Below, one piece after another: positions 34,050-44,529 of a DNA stretch of 64,000 bases. Numbering within the stretch: position 1 is the stretch's first letter; each line of letters starts with the position of its first letter. The notes under the pieces are model-generated. The model was not told the DNA's origin, ran no database searches, and worked only from the letters and a program-made list of their open reading frames with translations. The DNA comes from Coenobita brevimanus. Lineage: Eukaryota > Arthropoda > Malacostraca > Decapoda > Coenobitidae. The stretch spans positions 1,986,315 to 2,050,314 of the forward strand of contig CM064691.1 of assembly GCA_032717465.1 (NCBI GenBank). Direction: 5' to 3'. A program made the translations under genes and the position numbers.

Positions 34050-35120
34050 TCATTTATAAAGGCTCCAATATGCTTGCATGCATCGGCCTTGGTCACCTAA
34101 TGATGGCTCTCTACACTTCTCGATCTCTTGCACCCTCCCTATTCAGTCCCTTATCTCTGAGGTCACACTCAATGACCTCATCCCAAGTCATTTTCAGTCT
34201 GCTTCTCGCAGTCCTACCCCCAACTTTCACACTTCCCACCTTCCACATCCAACTGTTACCCTTCATCCTCTACACATGCCCAAACTATCTCAATCTACCT
34301 CACCTCATCACAACGCCAAAACACTCCAATCTCATTCAACCTCTCAACTCTTCAACCATAAACTTAGCTCCCCCAGGCCTTGCATTCAAGGACACAATGC
34401 ACATCCATCTAATCAATGTCATTTCCGCATGCCTGAACCCACAAATATTCTCTTCCTTTAGTGCCCAGGTCTCACTACCATTACATTCCTAACATAGCAC
34501 TACACTCCTAACACATGCTCCATACAAAGATCCCTGAGCATGAAGGAAGAGCCCTCTCATTATCAGAAGATACAACAGCTCCATGAACTTCCTCCAACCA
34601 CTCCTTACCCTAGCCACAGAGCTAACTCCAGCACATAACATGTCCCCCAAATAATAAAACTCTTCCACACACTCAAGAGACTCATTACTAAGATCAATCC
34701 TTTCACACCTGACAATCTCTACGTGCTCTCCCCGACACACCACACACACGAAATCAACATTATCTTGTAGTCTACCTTAAATACCATTACATCTCTTATG
34801 CACTTACTTATCACAAACACTGTACAAGATGGAGTTATATCTAACACCCTTGTGGCAAACTGCACATGACCAATCTCCCTCTGCTTTGACAGTATTGCCA
34901 CCAGCCCTGGATATCTTAGCTTTTGTTTTATCCACATTTACTTTCAAACCCTTGTGCCCCATTCCATCTCTCCATTTCCTAAACCTTTCCCCCACCTCCC
35001 TTACATTCTCTGCAATCAACATCAAGTCATCAGCATACAACATCTCATCACTGGTGTCCATTTCTGAAGTCAAATGACAGAGCTTCAAGGGCCATGACAA
35101 ACAATATGGGGCTCAAGACT
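34050..35120 (-). mobile_element. LINE family B, 3' third
   Basis: Minus strand. The order from 5' is DEMLYADDLMLIAENVREV (catalytic YADD), GLKVNVDKTKAKISRAGGNT, CAVCHKGVRYNSILYSVCDK (Cys-rich insert), VCVVCRGEHVEIVRCERIDL, RVRSGWRKFMELLYLLIM and, near 34050-34160, the 3' UTR signature with GCATGCATCGGCCTTGG. Frames are broken in several places. It is the most complete copy of this family in the window and serves as the uninterrupted reference for the copy at 3735-6735. Confidence 0.85.
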
Positions 35121-35870
35121 GACCCCTTCACTGCCAGTTTCAGTGCCACAAAGCATTACCCTTCTTACACATGCAACTAACAATAATCTCTACGTGTAAA
35201 AGGAGAGTAATCTCCATATCAGGAAAAGCACCAGTTCAATGAACTTCTTCCAGCCACTTTTAACTCCACCTCCTGAGACACATTATATCACCCAGATAAC
35301 AAATTCCTCTATACTGTACATTCCAAAGACTTATCTACCAAGTCTATCCTGGCACATACAGTCCTCCTTGTTCACCTCTAAACACAGCAAACTCAAAGCA
35401 AACCACATCCTATAGTTCACTGCTGCATTCCTGCTCCTCTAATGTACCACATGTTGCAATACACTGCAAGAGATTAATTTACTCCATACACCCTCGTAAC
35501 GCAAAATTAATAATCATACCTTCCATACCCACAGAGCAACCATCCATCTGAGTAGCTATTACTTTCACTTTATCCACATTCACCTTCAATGTTTCTGACT
35601 CAATTCTATCTCTCCAACTCCTTTCACTTTATGGCTTCCCTCTCATTTTCTGCAGTCAACACAAAGTCTTTGGTATATTAATTCTAAAGGGAACCAATCT
35701 TAGTGTCACTCAACAATGCCTCAAGCACCACAGTAAACATGAATGGGCTCAGAAAACAACCCTAGTACATTACCTCCTACCACTCTGGAAACCATTTAGT
35801 TCATCACTCCCCGGACATTCTGATATCCACCATATCATTTTTAATTCTTAACATTTCGTTTCTAACCACA
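35121..35870 (-). mobile_element. Further LINE relic
   Basis: On the plus strand the sequence keeps the wording of inverted LINE code (AATCTCCATATCAGG, TCACTTTATCCACATTCACC, CTGCAGTCAACACAAAGTC). This is the antisense of KVNVDKVK...LTAEN motifs. It is too decayed to translate for long. Confidence 0.5.
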
Positions 35871-35977
35871 GAAGGTGGATAAAAAAAACTTTGGAGATAT
35901 AATGAACTGCAAATATTAAAATGCTATACAGTACCTGAATAAATAACTAACTTTCACAATCAGTACCAGTAACCTAC

Positions 35978-36233
35978 CGAAGGAAGAAGTGAGCCGCAAG
36001 CCTTGTCCAGAGTAGGGTGTTGCTTTACTCCATCATCATCATCCCCATCACATTTCTTTTCTTTCCTATCATCACTCTTCTTTTTCTTCTTCTTCTTCTT
36101 CTTTTCTTCCTCCTCTTCCTGGTTCTCTTTATCCGGAGTCAGCAGTGTCAACATCAACTCTAATGCCTCAAGACGTGACTGTTCAAAAAGGATTTTAAAT
36201 AACACAATATCAGCCATACTACGTAAAGTTCTA
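35978..36233 (-). CDS. HERC1: HERC1 exon with Glu/Lys-rich run
   Basis: This 256-base exon reads RTLRSMADIVLFKILFEQSR and LEALELMLTLLTPDKENQ, then a run of Glu and nine Lys, then SDDRKEKK and LDKACGSLLPS. The first half looks like one or two alpha-helices; the middle is a charged low-complexity insert encoded by a CTT/CTC-rich stretch (36070-36120 on the plus strand). The donor is TTCG|GTAGGT with GT at 35977-35976 and it joins the next exon in phase. The acceptor (ATGCAG ending 36234) is less certain because its phase does not match the exon at 40779 and the frame is closed by TAA just upstream. Confidence 0.7.
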
Positions 36234-36609
36234 CTGCATTCTTAAAGCCTGTGTCATTGCCCTTCAATGCTTGGTAACAATTTGAAAAGCCGGATACTAA
36301 ACAATTAAATAAAACAGGGAGTTTTACAACATTATCATCATCATCACCATTACCCGAACCTCCTTTCCCACCCTAGGGCAGGGTGAGGAGTAGCGGCGTC
36401 CAGACAGCCCAAGCTTGCCCACTCCAATGGGTCTCGCCTCCATTCACTCATCATTCAAGTCCCCAGAATCCTGGTTCTATCTGATACGCCAAAAACTTTC
36501 ACCACATTCTGTAGCTTCACAGATACGTATCCGATACAGTCAATCCGGACGCTGTCACGTAAAAAAGGGGTGTCAAATCCCTGATCATGCACTTCTCCTC
36601 ACAATATTC

Positions 36610-37185
36610 ATCTAGCCAGCTTTATCTCTTGTCGGTCCCCTAGCCTCACTGAATTCCAAATCTCTCTTCCTCACACACTCATCCACCATATCCCTCCACC
36701 TTCTCCTTGGCCTACCTCGCCTCCTCCCTCCTTCAGGTTCACTCAGATATACCTTTTTCACCACTCTGTTGTTATCCATTCTCTCAACATGACCACATCA
36801 TCTCACTTTCTTCAATTATGGTGTCCACAGACTTCCTCACTCCACATCATTCACGAATCACATTATTTTGTATCCTATCCACCCTCTGTACTACACATAC
36901 ATTCCTCAGAAGTCCCATCTCCACTGCTCTCACTCCTGACTATTCATTTTCATGCCACACCATAGTCTCACATCCATATGTTAAAGATGGCACTAACACT
37001 CATTCATGTAAGCCTCGTGCAGCAACAACACTCAAGCATCTGTTTCTTATCGAGGCCTTCATTGTACCAGCTACCTTCCTTCCTTGTGTCACTCTGCATT
37101 CCACTTCTTTTGCACAATTTCCTCTCATTTCTATCACCGTACCCAGGCATTTGAACTCTCCCACCACTTCCAGTTAGTTATTTAT
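36610..37185 (-). mobile_element. LINE C-terminal fragment (RTE-related)
   Basis: Minus strand: NNRVVKKVYLSEPEGGRRRG, then RPRRRWRDMVDECVRKRDLE and ARGPTRDKAG. This parallels the RTE C-terminus (ERLTKKVYVSEVEGGRGRGR) but is clearly a different family. Upstream part 36900-37180 is antisense LINE code (GSEAW...-type region). Confidence 0.7.
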
Positions 37186-37595
37186 AAATTGTGGAATTCT
37201 CATATCGCGGCATGTGCTCAGTCTCATCAAGCAGTGATTTAGGAGATTCCACTGTAGTACAAAAATAACTGAAAGACTGGATGCTTACCTATAACTTACT
37301 GATATGTATACAGTATCTCCTCATTATATGATCACTGGGTATACTACCATTTGTTTATATGATCAATAAGAATTTAGGACCTTTTTTTTTTGGCTTTATT
37401 ATTGTCCCCTGGGGGTAGGGGGGTTTTTCAAGAATACTCCCCCAGTATCCCTGCTTGTCGTAAAAGGCGACTAAAAGGGTTGGCGGAGGGTTAGTGCCCC
37501 TCCCCGGAAAACAACTAACTAAAAAATCAAACAATAAGCCTCGGACAAGTACTGACCAAACGATGACGACCCAGGACCGGACAAAGGACTTGAAA

Positions 37596-38375
37596 ATGGC
37601 TACGTGGAATGTAAGGGGAGCGAATGATGAGGTGAAAGAGAGAGAGATTGTCCAGGTGGTTGAGGGTGCAAAAGTGGATGTATGTGGAATAACTGAAACA
37701 AAATGGAGAGGAGAAAGTGTGAGGGAATGGGAGTATGGATGGGGTATATGTGCAGGAGTAGGTGAGAATGAGACGGCAAAGGAAGGAGTATGTATAGTTG
37801 TGAGTAAAGATGGAAGAAGAGCATAAGACAGTATGGATCAGTTGGGTCAAGGATTGTGTGGGTAAAGTTGAAAGTTGGAATACAAACGTGGGCGATTGTG
37901 TGTGTGTATGCGCCAACGCCAGATCGTGCTAGAAGAGTGAGAGAAGAGTTCTGGACAAATGTAGAAGTGTGCATGGAAAAGTTTGGAAGGAATGACAGAG
38001 TGTTTTTGATCGATGGGTGGTAAAGTTGGGAATGTGAAGGTGGATGGAATAGTTGGTGAGTGGGGTGTGCCTGCTGAGATAGATGAGAATGGGAGTGCGT
38101 TAGTGGACATTTGTGCTGGGAGGGGGTTGGTGATAGCCAATACCCTCTTCAGGCATAAAATGATCCACAGGTATACATGGCGAATGATGAGAAGGGTGGG
38201 TGGTGTACTGAATGAAAGGAAGGCAATGATTGATTATGTGTGTGTGGATGAAAGGATGCAAAGATGTGTAATGGATGCAAGAGTTTATAGAGGTTGGGGA
38301 GTGGACTTTCTGACCACTACTTGGTGGTGGCCAGAATTAAAATTCAAGTAAGATGGACGAATAGAAGAAGGGAAA
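37596..38375 (+). pseudogene. RTE-like LINE endonuclease domain (frameshifted)
   Basis: AP-like endonuclease blocks are readable in order across three frames: MATWNVRGANDEVKE, DVCGITETKWRG, GVCIVVSKDGR, then after a break WISWVKDCVG, VYAPTPDRAR-like, GNVKVDGIVGEWGVPAEIDE and the C-terminal NTLFRHKMIHRYTW...IDYVCVD. Stops at 37826 and shifts near 37845 and 38013 prevent one product. The neighbouring copy at 58228-62187 covers the same region and has different breaks. Confidence 0.85.
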
Positions 38376-38968
38376 GACGAGAGGAAGGAGTAGTTGCAAG
38401 GAGAGCGGAAAGGTTACAAGAGGATGAGAAAGGCAGAGTATAAGAGAGAAGTGGAGGAACGATTGGGCAAATATGAACTGGAGCAGATGGGAGACGTGGA
38501 AGGTGTCTGCAGGATATTTACAGAAGAAATATGTGCAGCATGTCATGTGGTGCGTGGAAGGAAGAGAAGACGGAGGGGGGTGCAAGGAACAGCGTGGTGG
38601 ACTGAAGAGGTGAGACAGGCTGTGGCACAAAAGAAGAAAGTATACAAAGAATGGATGAGAAATAGGGCCGTGGAAGAAGTTGAGAGACGGAAGAGAGAGT
38701 TATATGTGGAAAGAAAGAGAGAGGTGAAAAGATTAGTAAGAGAGAGTAAGAAGAGAGTGGATGAGGAATTTGGAAGGAATTTGAGTGTAAAGTGGAGGGA
38801 CTGTAAGAAAATGTTCTGGAAAGAGGTGAAAAGAGTAAGACAGGGTGGAAGTGAAGTTAGCAGTGGAGTGAAAGATAAAAATGGTAGATTACTAGTGGAG
38901 AAGGGAGAAAAAGTGAGCAGATGGAGAGAACACTTTAAGGAATTGTTGAACATAGAGGATGGAAGTAA

Positions 38969-40558
38969 TTGAGTATAAGTGGCTGGGGAATGGCTGGGAG
39001 AAGGAGAGAGGTGAGAAGACAGGAAGAAATCAGTAGGATAGAAGTTGTGGAAGCAATGAAGAAAGTTAAATCGGGGAAAGCCCCAGGAATTGATGGAGTG
39101 TGTGCTGAAATGCTGAAGCATGGGGGAGAGATAGTAGTAGAATGGATGTGGAAGATGTGCAGATTGGTCTGGGAGGAAGGTAGAGTCCCAGAGGATTGGA
39201 AGTCAGGTATAATTATTCCCTTGTACAAAGGAAAAGGGGAAAAAGAAGTGTGTGGTAATCACAGGGGCATCTGTCTTCTTAGTATAATAGGAAAAGTGTA
39301 TGGTAGGATACTTATTGACAGAGTTAGAGAAAGAACAGAGAAATTAGTTGAAGAAGAACAGGGAGGCTTTAGGAGGGGAAGAGGTTCTGTAGATCAGATA
39401 TTCATTCTTAGATCTTTAGTGGAAAAGTTTCTAGAGAAGGGAAAGAAGTTGTATGCGGCTTTCATGGATTTGGAGAAAGCACATGACAGGGTGGATAGAC
39501 AAGGATTGTGGAAAGTGTTAAGAATATATGGAGTAGATGGGAAGTTGTTGAATGCTGTGAAGAGTATGTACGATGGTGCAAAGGCTGCAGTGCGTGTGGA
39601 TGGTGAACTAAGTGAATTTTTCTCTTTGAAGGTTGGGTTGAAACAGGGATGTGTCATGTCTCCATGGTTGTTCAATCTGTACATGGATGGGGTAATAAAA
39701 GAGGTACAAGGTAGGGTAGTGGATGTTGGAGTGGCCCTGGTGAGAGAGGATAGTGTTTGGAAACTCCCTGTACTGTTGTTTGCAGATGATACTGTGTTGT
39801 TGAGTGAAGATGAAGGGGAGCTGCAAGGCTTGGTGGATGAGTTTGGGAGAGTGTGTAAGAAACGGAATCTAAAGGTGAATGTAGCGAAGAGTAAAGTGAT
39901 GGTCTTTGAGAGAGGTGAAGTCAGTGAATGGACAGCAAGGTTGGATGGTGAGGAATTGGAAAATGTGAGTATGTTTAAGTACTTGGGTAGTGTGATGAGT
40001 AAGGATGGAGGTTTGGAGGGTGAAGTGCTTGAAAGGGTACAGCAGGGAAGAAAGGTTGCTGGTTCTTTGAAAGCAATGATAAGAAACAGGGAAGTGAGCA
40101 TGGAAGTGAAAAAGTTACTACATGACAGTATTGTGATACCAACTCTGACGTATGGAAGTGAAGCTTGGACGTTGTTGGAAGGACACAAGTCAAGAGTGAG
40201 AGCAGTGGAAATGAGTTATTTAAGAGGAGCCTGTGGAGTCATATGGAGAGACAGGCTGACGAATGAGGACATAAAGGAGCGTTGTGGTGTGGATGTGGAT
40301 GTGATAGGAAGCGTTATGAGGAACACACTGAGGTGGTTTGGCCATGTGGAGAGGATGAAGGGTGAAAGACTGACGAAGAAAGTGTATGTGAGTGAGGTGG
40401 AGGGGGGAAGAGGGAGGGGGAGGCCGAGGATGAGATGGAGGGATGGGGTGGAGAGGTATATGAGAGAGGATGGTGTGAGTTGGGAGCAGGGCAGTGAAAT
40501 GGCGGGGGACAGGGCGACTTGGAGGAGATTTGTTTGTGGCCACCCCAAACGGGATTGA
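38969..40558 (+). CDS. RTE-like LINE reverse transcriptase (open frame)
   Basis: The 529-residue open frame has reverse transcriptase blocks in order: KVKSGKAPGIDGVCAEMLKH, WKSGIIIPLYKGKGEKEVCG, NHRGICLLSIIGKVYGRIL, GGFRRGRGSVDQIFILR, AAFMDLEKAHDRVD (the usual AFD is AHD here), LKVGLKQGCVMSPWLFNLYM and LLFADDTVLL with the catalytic DD near 39786-39797. The thumb and C-terminal tail follow, with MFKYLGSVMSKDG, PTLTYGSEAWTL, TLRWFGHVERMKGERL and VCGHPKRD. The true protein starts upstream in the endonuclease; Met at 38969 is only the first in this frame. Phe-to-His in the LEKAFD motif is unusual and may reduce activity. Confidence 0.88.
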   Translation: MSISGWGMAGRRREVRRQEEISRIEVVEAMKKVKSGKAPGIDGVCAEMLKHGGEIVVEWMWKMCRLVWEEGRVPEDWKSGIIIPLYKGKGEKEVCGNHRGICLLSIIGKVYGRILIDRVRERTEKLVEEEQGGFRRGRGSVDQIFILRSLVEKFLEKGKKLYAAFMDLEKAHDRVDRQGLWKVLRIYGVDGKLLNAVKSMYDGAKAAVRVDGELSEFFSLKVGLKQGCVMSPWLFNLYMDGVIKEVQGRVVDVGVALVREDSVWKLPVLLFADDTVLLSEDEGELQGLVDEFGRVCKKRNLKVNVAKSKVMVFERGEVSEWTARLDGEELENVSMFKYLGSVMSKDGGLEGEVLERVQQGRKVAGSLKAMIRNREVSMEVKKLLHDSIVIPTLTYGSEAWTLLEGHKSRVRAVEMSYLRGACGVIWRDRLTNEDIKERCGVDVDVIGSVMRNTLRWFGHVERMKGERLTKKVYVSEVEGGRGRGRPRMRWRDGVERYMREDGVSWEQGSEMAGDRATWRRFVCGHPKRD

Positions 40559-40778
40559 GGCATCTGGCAATAGATAGATAGATAGATTATTGTTTTTTCA
40601 CTTATACAATCACTGATCCTTGATTTCTTGTCATACAGTAATTTTTCTTGTTTAAATGATCACTACAACACTAAATTTGTTATATTATCTATCATAAAAA
40701 TGAGGGTGGGCTGTACTTGTAATTTATTAAGAGACTGGATGCATAAATGTAATTTACTGAAAAGGTGTGAATGCATAC

Positions 40779-40947
40779 CTGTGCTCTGGTCTGCTGTGTT
40801 GCCATGGCTGCCAACAGAGTGGCTGGGCTGGGCGGTGGGGCAGTGGAGGGGGACTTGAGAGGTGACAGGTGGTGGTCATCAGCACCAGTGAACCTCAGAA
40901 CCTCCAGACTGCGACTCAGCACACTGCCCACCACTGTCTCTCGTGAC
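40779..40947 (-). CDS. HERC1: HERC1 exon
   Basis: This 169-base exon begins SRETVVGSVLSRSLEVLRF, continues through TGADDHHLSPLKSPS and a Pro/Ala-rich part, and ends MATQQTRAQ. The acceptor is CTCTCCAG and the donor is CACAG|GTATGC with GT at 40778-40777. The single opening G completes Met with the preceding exon. It ends exactly at a codon boundary, whereas every usable acceptor of the next recognised exon (36233) needs one or two bases carried over. An extra exon in the 4.5 kb between them, or a different splice site, is therefore likely. The RTE-like LINE at 37.4-40.6 kb sits in that interval. Confidence 0.78.
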
Positions 40948-40989
40948 CTGGAGAGACGACCACCATGTAAAAACATTAGTAATCAGTTA

Positions 40990-42128
40990 TGTCTTGATAT
41001 CTACTGCTTTGGGTTATTCAACTGAAAGAATTAAACCCATATTTGTTACAAATGTTTACTGGGGAGACTAACAATTCAGGTCTGACTTAAGCCTCTTCAC
41101 CACATTCTGACAAAACTGCTAAATCTCCAAAGTAAAATTTTTTTTTTCAAATGTGGACATAAGTCATCCAGCACACAATTCTATTTCAACTACTTCAAGA
41201 AGAACAGGTTGGAGGCTAGGTTAGTGTAGTCCAGTATGCTGTGTGTATGTGCAGATAACCAGCCTACTTCCTTTGGTGGCTTTATATGATCAGAAAGCCT
41301 CCAGCTACCTCTTGACTATCAAACCTATGGAAAGCCACTACCCTGACTGATGTATTCTAAACACCAGACCACCAATGGCATAAAGTGGCACACATATTTC
41401 TACTACTGTGCTGCACATTATAGAATACAGGGTCAGAGAGCTTTCAGCTGCATATGCTCATCACACCACATCCACAATCACACAGTGTTCCAGCATCACT
41501 TTAACCCTTGCCTAACACTCCTTTGTAATAAAACATCACAGCCAATCCCACTTCACTGCCCCTCAGATGTAAAGGGTTAAGGCTAGGTTACTATTCTCCT
41601 TTACATCTGACCATGTGAATCATGTGACATTTTTTAATTTACTGATGCTACGTTCAGAAAATTTTATTCAGTTTATTAATGCCCATTATACTGAGGGGGT
41701 TCAGTGAAGATTATACTGCGTGTGACTTCCTAACTCAAAAAGTCTCTCTTACAACAGATAAAAGCAACTGAAGGAAATATGCATAAACCAAAATATATTT
41801 CATCTGATTTAAAAGGTGATCAAGAACTGCATATCTCTTCATCCTCTATTGTTCCACCAGGAGGACAGGGGCTCGGGGCTACGTTACTCAGTCCAAGTAT
41901 GGTGAGTGACTATTCACTGTCCCCAAAGAATGGCATTCAGAAAGCAATATAAATTGGATTTAAGCTGGGTCACACCTAGATGGAGTGCCTTAACCCACTG
42001 GGACACTACAATTCCACATGTTGGATATGTGGTCACCAATGAACATATTAACTCTTTCAATCTGAGAACAAGCTGTACATACCTTTTTTTTTTCTTGGCC
42101 TGAATAGGTAAATGCAGGTACAGTTAGC
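40990..42128. other. Intron, little recognised
   Basis: Short TTAACCCTTG...TAAAGGGTTAA structure at about 41503-41580 could be a tiny piggyBac-type relic. Otherwise no exon or element was recognised between the exon at 40779 and the element at 42133. Confidence 0.5.
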
Positions 42129-42132
42129 TTAA

Positions 42133-43910
42133 CCCCTTAACCGCGGGGCATCACTTTCGTGATGCTTGGGAGCAAGGGATCATACCGCGGGGCATCGCTT
42201 TAGTGATTCTGTGTTATTTTGAATTCACCCGGGCTTCCAAGTGGGGGCTTGTATCATCTATCAGTACTGCCAATGTCCAACACTAGTCAGCACTCCTAAT
42301 CTCATCTGTACTCCCACCCATTGTTGACAATTTAGCCATTTCTCCCCGTTCTTGACTCCCCTCCCTACCTCCCCTCCATTACCCTATCCTCTCACCTTCC
42401 CGGCCGTGCTACGCTAAGTAAATCTTCCCTGGAATTTTTCACTGATTTCATCCATTGAAATAAGCCCTATGCCTTATTCTTATACCAAATAATATATACA
42501 AGAAAGAAATAAGGTAAGTGAGAGTGCCATATACCTGGAATTGGCTAATTATCACCTGACAACACCTCATGTGCACTCATTCGCTAATTTTCGCTGTTTA
42601 TTTCCCCTTCAAGTATGCCGTATAATCTATTTTTGTAATAAATATACATATCAGGAGGGAAGGGAGAAGCCTAAGTGATATTTACGTTCACCTGGAACTA
42701 CCTAATTTATAATGTATTGTCTAGATTTCCTGCCAATCATTTCACTGCTATATATAGCTGTTTCAAGAGGCTAACGCTGGTAGTAATAAAGTTCCCTAGG
42801 TAGGCCACCATCCCAGCCCACCCTTATCAGTTCACTCTCATCTTCTAACGTGGAGGTACGTCAGTTCGCTCTTGCTAGCTTCAGGGACTTTTCACCCTCA
42901 TGCAAAGGGCCCTGTGACCTTTACCCCCTACTAAACCTCGTGTGGAAAGAGGTAAAGGGCTGACAATTGATAAAAGAGTGACTACAATCTTTCTATTGAG
43001 TAAAACAGTGCAAGTGGAATTGTAAATAATGTGTAAATAATGTGTAAACAGCAAGTGAAAGTAATGAATGTAAATATACGTGAACAGTGGAGAATATTTT
43101 TATAAGTTACTTCAAGTGACAGTGCATAACACCGTGTAAATAAAATAGAAATGTAAATAACGTAAATAAAATAGAGAACATAAATAAAAATGTAAATGAG
43201 TAGTATTATAAGAATACGAGTATATACCCTAGGAGTAATGAAAGTGAAAGTTTCACTCTAGCATGTCTGAATACTGTGAGTTATGAGAGTGAAGGTGAAA
43301 GTGACATTCACTCTCAATGCTAGTACACAGGACGAGAAAGTGAATGCTACGTATTTTACTGAAAGAAATTGAATCCCTACAGTGACAATAAACTAATACT
43401 ACTGAAGGAAACTTATGGATAAAGACTCCAGATATATATAAGTGTTATATAGTAATAGAAATATAAAGTGTGAGGGGTTTTATGAATAATAAATGACAGA
43501 GTACCAAAAGCGAACTAGCGCAAGTGTGACAGTCAGACGCGCTTGTAATTTTCATTGCTTTCACTTTTTTTTTTTTTTTTGAGTATGGATCCCAAACTAC
43601 TTGAAAATCATAGAGTAGTGTTTATAGTGTTAATATCTGGCTGTGGTAATCATATTACGGGTTGTCGGGAAGTGTAAAGTGGAGACTTCGTTACCCAACT
43701 TCAGAGGTCTCCACAAGTCCTACGGTAACCAACGAAGGCTCAACAAACATTCCAGGAGAAAGCTGAAGGTATGTGCCATAAGCATATGTAATTTTAATAA
43801 TCTAGGACTAATAACTTATTTTTGGCAAAATATTTTTTGAGAGTCCGTCGGAGCCCGAATAACCCCGCGGCACACGCAAAACATTGGTAAACATGCCCGT
43901 GGTGTAGGGG
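42133..43910. mobile_element. piggyBac-like non-autonomous element, copy 2 (1,778 bases)
   Basis: TTAA flanks at 42129-42132 and 43911-43914. Ends CCCCTTAACCGCGGGG and, inverted, CCCCTACACCACGGGC. It is nearly identical to 21585-23549 along its length but has one copy of the unit of about 187 bases. The subterminal hairpin reads GCATCACTTTCGTGATGC: both arms changed compared with copy 1, keeping the pairing. No transposase frame. Confidence 0.92.
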
Positions 43911-44206
43911 TTAATGAACTACATTAAACTAGACTAAATCAAACAAAAATGTGAAACTGGTTGCTAACTTCTGACAACACAGAGATGAAAGAGTAATTTC
44001 TTTCTGATTAGCAAACATTTTCATTCCATTTCATCCCCTGAGCCTGCAAAACCCATATGAGTGTGGAGTAGAACTCAGTAAGATGTGAGAAAGGACTGAT
44101 GGCCATATGTTCAGTTGGTCTGAAATGTGTTGGGAAGCGTAAAATCGAATGAAGAATTGAATGCTAACTTACATGAACACATGGATGAAGGAGTAATTTT
44201 TTTCTG

Positions 44207-44306
44207 ATTACTCTCATCTTAAATGTCAGGACCAACTTGCCTTGCTCCTCATGGGGCAACACAGGAGGAGGAGGAGGAGGAGGAGGAGGAGGAGGAGGAG
44301 GAGGAT

Positions 44307-44338
<32 letters not shown>

Positions 44339-44443
44339 GATGATGATGATGATGATGATGATGATTGATGATGATGATGATGATAATGATGATGATTGAT
44401 GATGATGATGATGATGATGATTGATGATGATGATGATGATGAT

Positions 44444-44502
<59 letters not shown>

Positions 44503-44522
44503 GATCATGATGATGATGATGC
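44207..44522 (+). repeat. GGA and GAT trinucleotide microsatellites on a SINE tail
   Basis: The GGAT-type SINE tail (CTTAAATGTCAGGACCAACT, CTCCTCATGGGGCAACA) at 44217-44260 runs directly into (GGA)n at 44264-44304 and then interrupted (GAT)n to 44522. The long His- and Ser-rich frames on the minus strand are translations of this repeat. Confidence 0.92.
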
Positions 44523-44529
44523 AAAAATT

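Larger units (their letters stand above)
37405..40588 (+). mobile_element. RTE-like LINE, nearly full length
   Basis: The 5' region has two small hairpins: GGGGGT...ACTCCCCC (37413-37445) and GTCGTAAAAGGCGAC (37458-37472). It is followed by GGAGGGTTAGTGCCCCTCCC, also found in the SINE-like elements. Then come an endonuclease (from about 37560), a linker (38394-38972), a reverse transcriptase frame open for 529 residues (38969-40558), no real 3' UTR, and GGCATCTGGCAATAG with a (GATA)n tail. The very short 3' UTR and simple-repeat tail are RTE-clade traits. The endonuclease part has frameshifts, so this copy is probably inactive. It lies in the HERC1 intron in antisense orientation. Confidence 0.9.

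Noticed and set aside
38543..39121. 192-residue Ser/Leu/Phe-rich minus-strand frame (and similar ones at 1643, 39394, 61714)
   Set aside because: These are antisense shadows of the RTE-like LINE, whose purine-rich code leaves the opposite strand open.
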